Made by a program: the position numbers and the translations under genes
Source: Anisus vortex
Lineage: Eukaryota; Mollusca; Gastropoda; Planorbidae
DNA length: 64,000 nt
Direction: 5' to 3'
Assembly: GCA_949126835.1 (NCBI GenBank)
Contig: OX421498.1
Span: 34,207,299 to 34,271,298 of the forward strand
The notes under the pieces: generated by a model
Seen by the model: only the letters and a program-made list of their open reading frames with translations
The model's database searches: none
What the model was told of the DNA's origin: nothing
Part shown: positions 1 to 12,490 of the stretch, one piece after another
Layout: the number at the start of each line of letters is the position of its first letter
Numbering within the stretch: the first letter of the stretch is position 1

Positions 1-87
1 ACAGTAAGCCTACATATTATTATATTAATACGCAATAGGAATCGCAGTGACTTTTCGGTGAAGTAGGGGTCTGTATTTGGCAAATAT

Positions 88-165
88 AGTGTGCGGCCGG
101 CTGGTCCTGTGGTTGGTTCACCGGACTGTCAGCCCTGCTACAGATCACTGTCGCCTTAACATCTG
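88..165 (+). repeat. SINE-B head remnant (tRNA-derived)
   Basis: The stretch GGCCGGCTGGTCCTGTGG, followed by a 'ttcaccgg' block and a decayed remainder, matches the tRNA-like head of the element seen complete at 26681-26850 in the other orientation. It is truncated and lacks the shared 3' tail. I infer a dead retroposon fragment, not a tRNA gene. Confidence 0.5.
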
Positions 166-254
166 CTAATGTTAATGATAATTTGATCTCAGTTTGACCG
201 AGATGTCCTTAATATATTTTAAACCGTTTGGAAAATCCTGTGCTCATTATTGTT

Positions 255-550
255 AAGCGGTATAGATAAGTAGTAATCATACGAACTGGGTAGTTAGTGT
301 AATGTTTGAAAATATACATATAAATTCATTAGTCATATAAAATTTATATAATTTTCAAATACTTTTTACAGTTTGATCATTTCAAAGTTATAAATTTTAA
401 GCCATTTATTATTTATAAAAGAAAAAACAACAGAAATATTAGCTCAAATAAAACGGGCTAATTATCTCCCTTTAACAAATAAAAATGTTTCCACATTTGA
501 TTCAATTGTGATGCCGAACAAGTTCTGTTTTGTAATATAACAAATATTAC
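255..550. repeat. Dispersed repeat, copy 1 of 3
   Basis: This AT-rich block shares recognisable anchors with 53010-53360 and 57710-58030. The anchors are 'gggtagttagtgtaatgtt', 'agtcatataaaatttat', 'acagaaatatta', 'atctccctttaa' and 'gatgccgaacaa', in the same order and spacing. No open frame runs through it. Copy 2 lies inside a decayed hAT-like element, so the repeat may be internal sequence of that family; this is inference. Confidence 0.6.
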
Positions 551-844
551 TGATTATTACACCTAAGGCTTTTGCAACCAAAACTGATACAAAAATAGAC
601 AAATTGTTAGCAACACACCAGGCAAACGATTCGCATTGATTTATTTAAACCCTTTGTTAAGGCAATTTTTTGATCTATTAATTCTTACAATATGTTTTCT
701 TTTAAGTTTTTTTTAAAGATAATTAATCACACAAAAAGTCTAGTCCGCCTAAAAAAATTGCGGAAACTATAAGCCCAGATCGGGAGTGGGCGCTAAAAGA
801 AAGTTGGGGGGGGGGGGGGGGCGGTGAGCCGAAAAAGGTTGAGA
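551..844. other. AT-rich gene-free spacer with a G16 tract
   Basis: I see no coding signal. The one notable item is an uninterrupted G run at about 806-821, one of several such tracts in the window. Confidence 0.6.
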
Positions 845-1000
845 ACTTATGGTTTAAAATATAACAGGTTCGGAAATAACTGGTTGGGTTTAACAGTTAG
901 GGACATAAAATGCTGGGATAAAACACGTTAGAGATTAGCAGGTTTAGGAAACAAACGGTTGGGATTAAACATGTGTCGATATCATGGGTAGAAATATGAG

Positions 1001-1632
1001 AGGTTGGCATATAACAGTAGATTGGCATATAACAGTAGGTTGGCATATAACAGTAGGTTGGCATATAACAGTAGGCTGGCATATAACAGTAGGTTGGCAT
1101 ATAACAGTAGGCTGGCATATAACAGTAGGTTGGCATATAACAGTAGGTTGGCATATAACAGTAGGTTGGCATATAACAGTAGGTTGGCATATAACAGTAG
1201 GTTGGCATATAACAGTAGGTTGGCATATAACAGTAGGTTGGCATATAACAGTAGGTTGGCATATAACAGTAGGTTGGCATATAACAGTAGGTTGGCATAT
1301 AACAGTAGGTTGGCATTTAACAGTAGGTTGGCATATATCAGTAGGTTGGCTTATAACAGTAGGTTGGCATATAACAGTAGGTTGGCATATAACAGTAGGT
1401 TGGCATATAACAGTAGGTTGGCATATAACAGTAGGTTGGCATATAACAGTAGGTTGGCATATAACAGTAGGTTGGCATATAACAGTAGGTTGGCATATAA
1501 CAGTAGGTTGGCATTTAACAGTAGGTTGGCATATATCAGTAGGTTGGCATATATCAGTAGGTTGGCTTATAACAGTAGGTTGGCTTATAACAGTAGGTTG
1601 GCATATAACAGTAGGTTGGCTTATAACAGTTT
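1001..1632. repeat. 18-bp minisatellite, about 35 copies
   Basis: The unit is TTGGCATATAACAGTAGG, repeated nearly perfectly. Because 18 is a multiple of three, several frames on both strands are open and give artificial repetitive peptides; I regard none as genes. Variant units (catttaac, atatatcag, cttataac) occur as an ordered set near 1312-1360 and again near 1510-1600. The offset is 198 bp, or 11 units, so a block of the array was duplicated. Sequence at 845-1000 looks like older, diverged units of the same array. Confidence 0.95.
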
Positions 1633-1689
1633 GGGCCATCATATGGAGGGATATAACAGCTTCGGACATATGATAAGTAGCTATATACT

Positions 1690-2570
1690 GTATGTATATA
1701 ATTCCATAAACATAGAATTTTTTTTCTAGACTATACCAAAGGTTATTTAATAAAATAAATTTTTTACTAACAGCCATATAGAACTTGATGACTCAAAGCA
1801 ATGAGACTAGTGAATACTTCAAAATATACAAATTACATAAATTCACCAATGCTATGCAACAACTGCAATTGACGAAAGACAAATTAATAAAAAAACATTT
1901 GTTTTTTTTTAATTTTAAAGCAGAAAAAGAATGTCATATTCTTGTAAATGTGATATGGATACAAATATAAGAAAAAGAAAAAAAAAACCAGACCAGACAG
2001 AAAAAAAAAAGAAGTTGGAAAATGTTCGGATCAGTGATATTTATTTGTGGGAATATTTTTTGTATTCATTTGATTTACAAATTTTCTTATTTCATACCGA
2101 GGCGACGCGAGGTCTATATTGAATATCACGATATTGCTACATTTTATTTTCGTCTCTACGGATACGCCAATTGTTGATGTAATCATGACCATGACAAAAT
2201 AAGAATGACATGAGTTTGTTCAACAAATCAATTTGAACAAATAAAAACAACAACACACACACAAAAATACACAAAACAAAATCGAAATAAGCAATTTAGA
2301 TATCGACCAATTTATCGCTTAGATAACTTTTGTTCATTATGAGCTGACACAGATACGAGCAATTCACTTTCAATAGCATGTTCTGGTATTTTTATTTTGA
2401 CAATGGAGGGATTTCCCTTGTGTGCATAAATCATAATAACTAAATGTTATTCAGTGTTATAATTATTTATTTGAGAAGGTGAGACCATTTCCCTATATTA
2501 AAAATTAAATTTTTTAAAATATTTCTTTATGAAATCATCGTGGTGCATCCATGTTTTCTTTACTTTAAGG
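1690..2570. other. AT-rich gene-free stretch
   Basis: Short poly-A and poly-T rich segments with no credible open frame, splice-bounded exon or repeat that I recognise. Confidence 0.5.
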
Positions 2571-2960
2571 AATTTATCTTATCTTATATATTACAAACGC
2601 TCCTTCTATAAAGAAGATTATTGCGACCTACGCTCATCCGTGGTCCGAGTCTAGTCTTGCATCCTTATCAATGTGTTAAATAATGTTTAAGTTACTGGTT
2701 TTCCTGGTTTATTCAGGCAACCCATTCCGTGACCGACTGTCACTCGGGAAGAAAGAGTACTTATATGCAATTGTTCTCGCACAAGGAATAAGGAAAGTGT
2801 TTTTGTCTTTATGTTTATCTGAGCATTGTAACAGGTTGTTATTGGGTTGTATTTCTAAAGTACAGTTTAATGCCTTGTGTATTACACTTGCGTTATTCAC
2901 TTTATTCTTACACTGTAATTCCCATACACAATGTTTTTAGAACATACACTATACATCTCC
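2571..2960 (-). mobile_element. LINE 3' end (decayed, non-LTR retrotransposon)
   Basis: On the minus strand a 63-codon open frame (2709-2900) ends with YKYSFFPSDSRSRNGLPE. This resembles the conserved 'Y-SFFP...WN-LP' end of reverse-transcriptase proteins of jockey/CR1-like LINEs. The usual Trp is lost here. The 3' tail at 2575-2625 contains the block (sense strand) aataatcttctttatagaag, then gcgtttgtaatatataag and an (ATAAG) tail. Related ends occur at 24665, 45335, 47030 and 50870. It is 5'-truncated, as is usual for LINE copies. Confidence 0.7.
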
Positions 2961-5230
2961 GGGAAAAGGGGGAGGGGAAAGCTCACTCTGCTTAGTATAA
3001 GGGGGGGGATGGGGGAGAGTTGTTAGTAAATGAATATTAGAGGGCTCGTAAAATACTCGGAAAGGCGATGCTCAACCGCTCTACTCTGGTCCAATATTCA
3101 AAGAAGAAATTGTGACACGCTGATTAAAGCACATTTACACTTTTTTTTAAAAACCTTATAAGTATGTCTGACGCAGTTGATGATGATGGTTATTTATATA
3201 GCGCAACTCTCCATGCGATTACATTTATCAGGCTCAGTGCATCGGTAACTGCTTGGCATTCAAAACGTGAAAGGTTGACGGTAAATACGCTATTTAAACT
3301 TCAGAGGCAGCGAATTACAACATTGAATACATCATCTCGTGGACGAAATAAAAGGGAACTTATAATTTCTATGTATAAAAGACGACGGATAAAAGATTAA
3401 AAATGATGGTGTCTCAAAGTTGGCGTTCTGTGTTTTTCCCAGGGCAATGGTTTAAGCCAAGCCTTTATATTCAAATGTCAAACATGGTGACAGTCTTATG
3501 TAACACGTTACGCTTGATATTGATATCGCAATTAAGAAAAAACTCAAAACGCTTTGAAAGATTTCGCTTTTTTAAATTAGTTATATTTCAGGTAGGCTTG
3601 AGACGGGGGCTTTTGAAATCGCAAACAATTTCTACAGACGACGTTTCTCAACGATTCAGTTTATACTGTCGCAATATGAGCGACTAACTTGGCGCTTTGG
3701 ACCACTTTGTGTTGATAGAGGGCGCCAGTATTTTATCGTATATGCCACATACGCTTCTTCTTTGCAGAAGAGGATTGTGTTTGTCTATTTAGCTATTGAC
3801 ATTTTCCACTACTCGAGAGCCCATTATATGTTTAGTCCAAAGTTCAAAACCGATGTTGAAATTGACGTCTATTTCAACATGCACTCAAAGTGAAATTGTA
3901 GTCATTACCAACCCCACTCCTTGTCAAAATAGAAGTGGTGAATTCCGCACCAAAGTGAATTCAGGTTATCGTTTTTTTTTTTTTTTTGTGAAGTGGCTAT
4001 GTAAAAGTATAATGAAGACATTTTTTTAAATTCACAATATGAAAGCTATACTAATCTTGTTCAGGAAAGATATAAAAAAAAAAAAAGAATAACTGTTTAA
4101 ATGTATAGTTCAGTAAGAGACAGAGTGAGAACCATTGTATCAATATCTCATAATTTCACCATAATTGATGCTAGTGCAAATAGCCCACAAGCAGAGCGTA
4201 TAAATTTATAAAATAGCAAGTCGTAGGATACATTTTCAAAGGTCTTACATAAAGATATAGATGACATATAGATATAGATGACACAAAGATTTAAACAGAG
4301 ATGTCATAATATAGAAATCGATGTCAACCATGAAGAAACATTATTGTCTGGATGGCACTTCGAATTTTTTTTTATCTTAAACCATAATTTTAAAAATCTG
4401 ATGGCACACTGTTGATTTCTGAATGCAAGAAGTTATCAGTTTGTTGGTAGATTAATCAGTTTTTGTGTGGCTATGTAGATTTCTAGCAGATATCTCTTCG
4501 TGTGTCAACCAATGTGCGCAAAGTTCTTCACAGAAGACTTAAACAGTGTCAGGAGTTCGTTGTCCATGAAGTTCGTAGACCATGAAGACAGCAATGCAAG
4601 TTTAAGACACTGGCTGGTCGCCACGAAGTCCGCAGTGCATGACTTTAAGACACTGGCTGGTCGCTACGAAGTCCGAAGTCCTCATCATATTCTCTGCAAA
4701 GCATGTACAACTTATCCGCTTCCGTCTGCCATACAGAGTCCTCTGAGGAAGCCTTATACTAAAGTCTTGTTTCATTGGCCGCGCTCACTATTTACAGTGC
4801 CAGAAAGACAAATACGAATCAATAACTGACAATGTCATTCTGCATCTGGAATCTTTCCACAGATAAAGATAATAATTTTTATTCTCTGCCCTCTACATTT
4901 TGACGATCTTATTTTCTTACCTGCATTTAGCACCTGTATTAAATCAATACAATTTAAAATAAAAACATGTGTTTCATGACCATGGTGTCTTGTGAAGCAG
5001 GTTTCACAAGTTGGCACACAACGGGGATTGTGACACCAGCACAATGCATTAAGTTTAAGACGACTTTACTCAATCTCTTTCTCCCAACCAGCCACTAACA
5101 TTTTGATGTCCGTATCAGTCATTGCACAATTTGGTATTGATATAATGGTATCACTGCTTTTGTGTCAACAAAACGAACAACAAAAGAATACCACCACCAT
5201 GGCATGCTAATATAATGAATGTGAATGGAA
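2961..5230. other. Gene-free stretch with a small tandem duplication
   Basis: Adjacent open frames at 3164-3400 and 3403-3687 show no motif, signal peptide or recognisable domain, and I treat them as chance. At 4601-4683 a 43-bp segment starting tttaagacactggctggtcg is duplicated in tandem with few differences. The open frame across 4500-4829 contains this duplication and is otherwise unrecognised. Confidence 0.5.
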
Positions 5231-5234
5231 TGCC

Positions 5235-5493
5235 CGCACGGTGGCTTAGCGGCAGCGCGTTCGGCTGCTATACCGAACGGTCCTGGGCTCGAATCCTGGT
5301 GAAGTTTTATTCTCGGGTCTGGGGGGCCCAGCTCTGATGGGTACCTGGCTTTAGTTGGGGGTAAAAAAGAAAAGAAGGCGGCTGGGCATTGTGCTGGCCA
5401 CACAATCCCCTTAGTATGCCGTGGACACATAAACTGGTGAACGCTGCTTAACTTGCACCATGGATCAATTTGTTCCGACGGGATACTTTACTG
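5235..5493 (+). mobile_element. SINE-A, full-length tRNA-derived retroposon
   Basis: The head has an A-box-like segment (gtggcttagcggcagcgcg) and a B-box-like segment (gggctcgaatcctgg), the internal RNA polymerase III promoter of tRNAs. It is followed by a unique body including 'gggcattgtgctggccacac' and 'aatccccttagtatgccg', and ends near 'tccgacgggatactttact'. The same body recurs in both orientations throughout the window. It codes for no protein and depends on a LINE for movement. Confidence 0.85.
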
Positions 5494-6735
5494 TGAATCA
5501 GTGTGAATGCCCTCAATGACACATCTATGCCTGTACATTGTTAGAACGTCTACAGTCTACAGTTGATAGAAAATAAATAAAAAAACTACCCAAACACAAA
5601 AAAGATCGAACTAATGTCATTTATAATGTGCGAAGCTGATATCGACACGGGAGGTCGGTGACATAAATATTTACTTTACTCTAGCCGCTTGTGATTGTAC
5701 CTACAGCACCCTCCACACCCCGCCCATACACTCACACATACGATCACACATTTATACACTCACACATACGCACACGAGTAGACGCGCACACACAAAAAAA
5801 AAGTCTGAAGCGGAAGTTAAGGGAAAGACAACCCACTTCTAGGGGAAAGGTAATCAAGTTTCTTTGATTGTATAGGTCAGGGGGAGCCCGGCGTCGCCAA
5901 CTCAGATCTATAATTAGGTCACCGTGTTTCCTTACAAAAAAAACAACAACAAAAAATGAAAATAAAATAAAGCAAAACATAGTTGAGATCTGATAAGGTC
6001 AGGGATGCACAGTGAAGATTCTTTTATATACCCTAGTATCAAACACGAATTTGTTCATTTTTTATGTTTCTTTAAAATATAAGATAAAACTGACGTCACA
6101 AATAGACTTGTCCCACTGCAAACACTTATCAACAAAAAACTCACAACCTTTTACTCAAAGAAGAGACAAAAAAAAATTAGTAGTTGCTTAGAGGGCACAT
6201 AGTAAAATCACTGACTTGGCATTGTTTGGAGCTGTTCTAGAAGACAGCTAGATCTAAAAACAACAACTAGATCGACAACAAAGTACGTTCTTAGTGAAGT
6301 AGTTACGTATCGCTTTATGAACAAACTTAATATTTTTGCAATGGCGTGAAGCATGCGCTGCCACCAATTGTGTTTCAGTACAAATGGACGGTTCACTAGC
6401 TACCTCTATCTATTCACTATTTACTTGTGCAGTAGGCCTACGCCATTTCTTCTGTTAGTATGTTGCTCAATACTCTACTGGGTAGGATGGGGTCGGATAA
6501 CATCAACATGCTACTGGTGCCAGATCTATAGTGAGTTTGATTTCATAGTTTATCTGTCCAGACTTCCCAGAAAATGAAATGAGGTTGAATTCTTGTTTTT
6601 ACTCTTATCTACACTAACCCATTCTGCTATACTCTATTCTAAATCCAAATTTACATTATTATATTATACACTAGTCTAATCGACTCTAAGCCCACTCTAT
6701 CCTAGACTATTTTGCACAATGTTACTTTGATATAC
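5494..6735. other. Gene-free stretch
   Basis: A short CA-rich tract lies near 5725-5795, and a TGACGTCA octamer at about 6091-6098. No open frame here has coding character. Confidence 0.5.
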
Positions 6736-6923
6736 GCTCTGAATCTACACGGCAACCTACGGCGCGCGTGCCAGACTAGGCACGCAGAGCGATTTTCCGT
6801 GGCACGCGGAAGTCCGCCAAAATGGGAATTTAAGTATCTTTACATTACATTTAGTGCCAGAGAAGTTTGGGCTTTGGCACGCTGAATAACATCAAACTTT
6901 GGCACACTTTGGCACTTGCCGAC
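6736..6923. mobile_element. hAT-type MITE (decayed left end)
   Basis: The right end reads TTGGCACTTGCCGACCTCTA and the left has CACGGCAACC, matching the inverted ends of the intact copy at 56550-56748. Internal 'ggcacgc' and 'gtgccag' blocks are shared with the other copies. No clear 8-bp target duplication remains. The CTACT array begins exactly at its right end. Confidence 0.65.
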
Positions 6924-7275
6924 CTCTACTCTACTCTACTCTACTCTACTCTACTCTACTCTACTCTACTCTACTCTACTCTACTCTACTCTACTCTACT
7001 CTACTCTACTCTACTCTACTCTACTCTACTCTACTCTACTCTACTCTACTCTACTCTACTCTACTCTACTCTACTCTACTCTACTCTACTCTACTCTACT
7101 CTACTCTACTCTACTCTACTCTACTCTACTCTACTCTATTCTACTTTACTCTACTCTACTCTACTTTACTCCAGCCCACTCTGTTCTACTCTAGTCTACT
7201 CTTCTCCACTCTACTCTACTATAATCTCTTCTACTCCTCACCTCTCTCTACTACCTCACGCTACTCTATAAAAAA
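6924..7275. repeat. (CTACT)n pentanucleotide microsatellite
   Basis: The array is perfect to about 7137, then decays with substitutions to about 7275. All three forward frames are open across it because a 5-bp unit cycles through the frames without creating a stop. These frames encode repetitive Tyr-Ser-Thr-Leu peptides with no biological support. Confidence 0.95.
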
Positions 7276-7904
7276 ATCTACTCTTCTATCACAGATGTTA
7301 GCGGCAAGAAAAAGGCCACGAGAAACAGCTACAATATCTAGTGCAGAAGGCAAATAGTGCATTTCGATGTACGGAACCAGTCAAGCACACAGCTCACCAG
7401 TTTTCCCCGTGTCCCGATAACTAACACACATAGATCTAGTCAACACACACATTATTCTATTGAGTGCAGAAACTCCCATACCCCTGTTATAACCTTCGTT
7501 TATCGCCCCCTATATCAAGATACCCACGACGTGTAACAATGGCCAAGGGTAATATTGAACTGCCATGAATGAGGGGGCGTAACGAAGGGTGTGAACTGAG
7601 GAGGGAGCTCGACGGGGGTGAGTGGACTGAGATTTCTCGCGAGGACTTTTTAAGTACCGATAATTACTGACTATTATCTATTGTCGGCACGTGAGCGCGC
7701 GGAGCCTAAGGCAAAATACACACCTTGAAATGGAGGCAGATAGCGGTTATACCTAACAGCGTTAAAAATGGGGGAAAGTATAGATCGTTTACTGTTGTTT
7801 GTATTTTTTTTTTTAAATGGTGGTGCACATATTGCAAGGAAATTGTGTGGCAAGTAAAATGATTAGACGCTTAATATTTGACAGCCTGAAGCAGAAATAA
7901 ACCG
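7276..7904. other. Gene-free stretch
   Basis: No recognisable gene or repeat. It is locally less AT-rich around 7560-7700. Confidence 0.45.
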
Positions 7905-8320
7905 TCCATGCTAAAAATTCCCGCGTTTTTAGTTAAAGTATTTGAATTCGAAGACTATCTAACTGTCTGTCTATCTATATGTATCTTTGACACACACATA
8001 TTATGTGTTTCTGACTATTCGTGTATCTGCCTTACTGTCTATCTCTGCATATATCTACCTGTCTATCAATGTAGTTATCTATCTTTTAATAATTATATCT
8101 GTCTTTCTTTATATCCTACTATCAATCTCTCTTTATGTCTATCTGTCCGCCCATCGGTCTATCTATCTGCGTATATCTGTCTATTTGTCTCTCTGTCTCT
8201 CTGTAAGTCTGTCTATCTGGTTATATGTTTATACGTGGTATCCTTTGGTCTATCTATTTGTCTATCTATCAATCTATTCATCAATCTATATGTTTTTCAA
8301 GCTATCTATCTAGTGAAAAA
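7905..8320. repeat. Decayed TCTA/TCTG tetranucleotide tract
   Basis: An imperfect alternation of ctat, ctgt and ctct words continues for about 400 bases. The long Leu/Ser/Ile/Tyr-rich open frame at 7908-8438 is explained by this tract. Confidence 0.8.
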
Positions 8321-8540
8321 AGTAACATATGCACCAAACACGATTGTTTATATTGTTTTTTTGATTGATTGCCAAAGTGCATGCCTGGAAGTTTCTTTGG
8401 CTAAGAACAAATACAGCAAACAACAAAAGCGCTTTTAGTTGGCCAGGTAATGGGAAGTGGTGCAGCCTTGGTGGGTCGGCCCACCTAGTACTTCCGTTCC
8501 ACTTCCCTCCATTGTCCTAGTCACGTCATTGAAAACTACT

Positions 8541-8965
8541 GCTAACAATTCTATCTGTTATAATCTCAATATAGTTGAGGCCATACTGCTATCAATCCTA
8601 TCTGTTTTAATCTAAATATAGTTGGGACCATACTGCTATCAATTCTATCTGCTGTAATCTCAATATAGTTGAGGCCTTACTGCTGTCAATCCTATAATAA
8701 TATGTTATAATCTAAATATAGTTAAGGCCATACTGCTATCAATCCTATCTGTTATAAGCTAAATATAGTTGATGCCATACGGCTATCAATCCTATCTATT
8801 TTAATCTAAATATAGTTGGGACCATACTGATATCAATTCTATCTGCTATAATCTAAATATAGTTGAGACCATACTGCTATCAATCTTATCTGTTATAAGC
8901 TAAATATAGTTAAAACCATACTGCTATCAATCCTATCTGTTTTAATCTAAATATAGTTGAGGCCA
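8541..8965. repeat. 47-bp minisatellite, nine copies
   Basis: The unit begins gctatcaatcctatctgtta and ends atagttgaggccatact. Copies differ by a few substitutions, and copy 4 carries a short insertion. The last unit is incomplete. No open frame spans it. Confidence 0.9.
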
Positions 8966-9099
8966 AAGACTGATTTCTATTGGACGGTCCAAGATGTCTT
9001 TTAAATAGAATATAGTTTTGCGAAAACACAAATAAGTAAAAAGCACTTTAAAATTTTAAATCGTTTATAATATAAAGCAATGAGAAAATGTGTTTTATC

Positions 9100-9150
9100 T
9101 TATCTTATATATTACAGACGCTGCTTCTATAAAGAAGATTATTTTATTTA
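9100..9150 (-). repeat. LINE/SINE-B 3' tail fragment
   Basis: Only the shared tail is present (sense strand aataatcttctttatagaag, then cagcgtctgtaatatataag and ATAAG repeats). It matches the ends at 2571 and 25568. This is a heavily 5'-truncated insertion. Confidence 0.65.
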
Positions 9151-9619
9151 ACTTTCAAATTCCACATAACGTTTCTTGCCTGCCTCCATTCCTCTGCCCC
9201 CGGTCCTCAATCCTCTTTAGACCTTAAAGTGTTAACAGTTTTAAGTGACAGTAAGATAAATCTTTCAATTATTCAAGGCTAAGAGTGTGATTTCTGTCAA
9301 AGTCCTTGCACTATTGGCAGCAGTGACATCATTTGACATGACTCACTAATCCTAGATGACAGACAGGTTACCTTTAAGAAGCATATTATATGGAGACAAT
9401 AAATTATATACTTTTTTTTTTCATAGAGTAGGGAATGCCAGCCTGGGTGGTAGTACACACCTACACTCTTACTGGATATAGAATTTTTTATTTTAATAAC
9501 TGAAGCTAAATTGTTAATTAAATGTGTGCTCTGTTGGAAACATCAATATGTATTTAGCTTAATATAAGATCTATAGCAATTGTTATGACAGTGAGTTGTA
9601 CATTTTAGCATTCTAAAAC

Positions 9620-9650
<31 letters not shown>

Positions 9651-12415
9651 ACATACACACATAATATACACACTTTGAAGTTGATATTCTAGAGGCAGTG
9701 TATTAGAAGGTTTTTCTTATCATCTGAATGTCCATGGGTTAAAAGCCTAGAACAACAAATACAGCGGGGCTTTTTGTCTCCATGTCTGAGACTGTTTAGT
9801 TAGGACGAAAGTAGATCACAAAAAGTCTCTGTATAATATGTATAATATGTATGTATAATAGAGAGCTAGAAACAGCTTACCTAAATTCTACATGCCCGTT
9901 AGTAATTGGACCGTTGGAGCGCCACATATAATATTAATACCATGCCCCACCCCCCTTCCTTTCGCCGTTCGCATGACATTGCCGAAGTTTAAGTAACATA
10001 AAAGGACATATTTTTAAAATAAAGTACTTTTAAGTTTTTAAGTCTATATAAGAAAGGAGATAATTGAACAATGAGGGGAGATAATTACAAAGGAAATTTA
10101 TTGTCAAGAGCAGAGAACTCTCCCTGAGTCTTTCTTCTTGCTGGGTCTGCCACTCATAAAATAAACACCAGACAGAAACAACGAAACAGCTGTTTCGCAA
10201 TAGAACAATTATATCTGGTGTACAAATAATGTACTTTGTACTTATATGAAACAACTACAGAGCATATTATATTGAACATCAGCACGTCACTACTGTACTA
10301 TAAATTATTCTTTAAAAATAACAACATACGGATGAGTGGTATCTGTGTTCTGATGTTAGGACAGAAAGCTTTGTGTTATTTCATATATATGCTAAATATG
10401 ATACAGTTTTGATTTTATACTATAACAATTAAATACAAAAACAACAACTTAGGCTATAATAATAAGATATGAATAAATAAACCTGTTTCCTTATCGCTGA
10501 CGGACTGTATCAATACAAGTAGTGTCTATATTGAAAGAAGAAATAGTGAGATCCAGATGACAAATTCTGATTAGTCTTAGCCCAGTTTCTATGTAATGTT
10601 AGGTGCACAAAACATTTAGCTTGTTACTTCATCTCTCTATTTATATTTAGATAACTTTTTAGTTAAAAGTTAATATAATTAGGTTCTAATTTCTATTTAT
10701 TAGCTCAATTATTCTCGATTAAACCGCCATTTTAGTGTACAGAACACAATCCCAGACGAGCACACACTTTTCGTTTTCTTCTCTTACGTCAAGGATTTAT
10801 ACCAATGGTCGAGCATAAAAAAAATGATAATAATAGCCTTGGCTTAGCAGTTGTGTAGGGGACATTTAATGAGTAGGCTAATACTAATGCGCATTTGAAT
10901 GCAAATGTATCCTTTCTTTTATGAAAGCTTTGAGGGCTAGTTATTTAATTAGAGGGCATAGATTAATATCATTGATATGAACTAAAAAAAAAAAGTAACA
11001 AAACCATAATTAAGATTCAATTTAAAAAAAAGAGTGAATTATTTAATATGGCTAACATAACACAAACTATTTATTTTACAGAAGAGCCATCAAGGTGCGA
11101 ATTAAGCAGGTAAGATGTTTTATATTACTTAACAAGGGTTTAGCTATCTTTATAAACTGACCAAGTAAACAAACCAGTTGACCGTGAGTCGACTACAGGA
11201 AGTTTCATCTTAAACTACCTCTCTAAAAGATAATATCATAATATGGAGGAAGTTGCAGTGTATTTATTTAGCACTGACCACCACCACACACGCACAAATT
11301 CAAATTGAGTTTAGATGTAGGCCTAACAAGATTTGCTAAGTCTTCAATTAAGAAAAATAAACACTTGTTCACAAAATCGGGAAATCCCGTTAATATAGCT
11401 TTGTCTAACGCCCTGAATGAATAAATCTACAAAGTAAAAAAAAAAAACTTTATTTGTTTGTACTTGTAATCTCATTACAGTGGATATAAATGTGCATACA
11501 CTTATTTAAATAAAATCAGCAAATTAAAGCAGCTAGATATTATAATAATGATTTGTTTTGCAGATCATTTACAGTAAAAGTACATTACTTTTGTAACGAT
11601 CGGATCAGTCAAATATTCTATAGCAAACAAACAAACGCACAAAAAATATTTTATAAATAGATATAGAATATCATCACATTTATTTTTACCCTAAGTCACA
11701 ACTCCTTAAAGCTATTTACAATTTCCTCTAAAGGATATAACGTCATCTGCAACAATTCATGAGCTCTAACTCTAAGATTTTAATTACTTGTGATTTATTA
11801 GTCTTAAAATATATAAAAAAAAACACACACACGGGTGAATGGAACATACATAGAAGAGTCTAAATCGCCGGTCAATGGGAACAAAGGGAGCTAATTATAC
11901 TGATTTTTGAAGAGTCATTTCGCTTTGTTGTTTTTTTTGGGGGAAGAGAAAGAAATATGACGTAGCACTTGGTGACATGTTTACTGCATACAATTTATTG
12001 CGAGGCCAATTTTACTCTTTTCTATCTCTCTTTCCAATTTCTCGCAAACTCTTTCTCCATTTCTTTTTTCTTCGTTCTTTCATTCCTTGTCTTAAAATGT
12101 TTTTTTCTCAAATTAATGTTTTTTCTCTTATTTTACCCGATCTCTAGTTTTTGTGTAAATATTAATATCTTAAATGCTAACACTTTCTAGGCCATGCTTA
12201 ACGCACTGACCTTTACAACCTGCTGTCATAGCATAACGCTTTAGAGATTTATCTTCAGATATACATGAACAATCTGGTATCTCATAGGAGGGAGGGAGGT
12301 GTTACTGTATGATGAAATCTCCCAACATATTTTTCATGCGATTGTATCTAACAACCGATCTCCGTTTGATGAAGTAACGTATCACATGGGGATTAATCCA
12401 TGTGTGTCTGGAGGG
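9151..12415. other. AT-rich gene-free stretch
   Basis: It contains a short (CA)n tract at about 9625-9650 and many poly-A or poly-T runs. I found no convincing exon on either strand. The open frames at 10030-10254 and 11969-12190 are low-complexity and unsupported. Confidence 0.5.
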
Positions 12416-12419
12416 TTTA

Positions 12420-12490
12420 TGATGAAGCAGCGTTTACCAGTTCAAGTGGCCAAGGGCTTATGAGGGCACAATGCCCAGGCATAAAACAGC
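12420..12490 (-). repeat. SINE-A fragment
   Basis: The words gcagcgtttaccagt and gcacaatgcccaggc correspond, in reverse orientation, to the 3' half of SINE-A. The tRNA-like head is absent. Confidence 0.55.

Noticed and set aside
897..1777. Four long overlapping open frames on both strands with repeating hexapeptides
   Set aside because: They exist because the 18-bp unit is divisible by three and stop-free in several frames; composition is purely that of the minisatellite.
6867..7357. Three parallel frames of Tyr-Ser-Thr-Leu repeats
   Set aside because: Artefact of the CTACT microsatellite, which cycles through all frames without stops.
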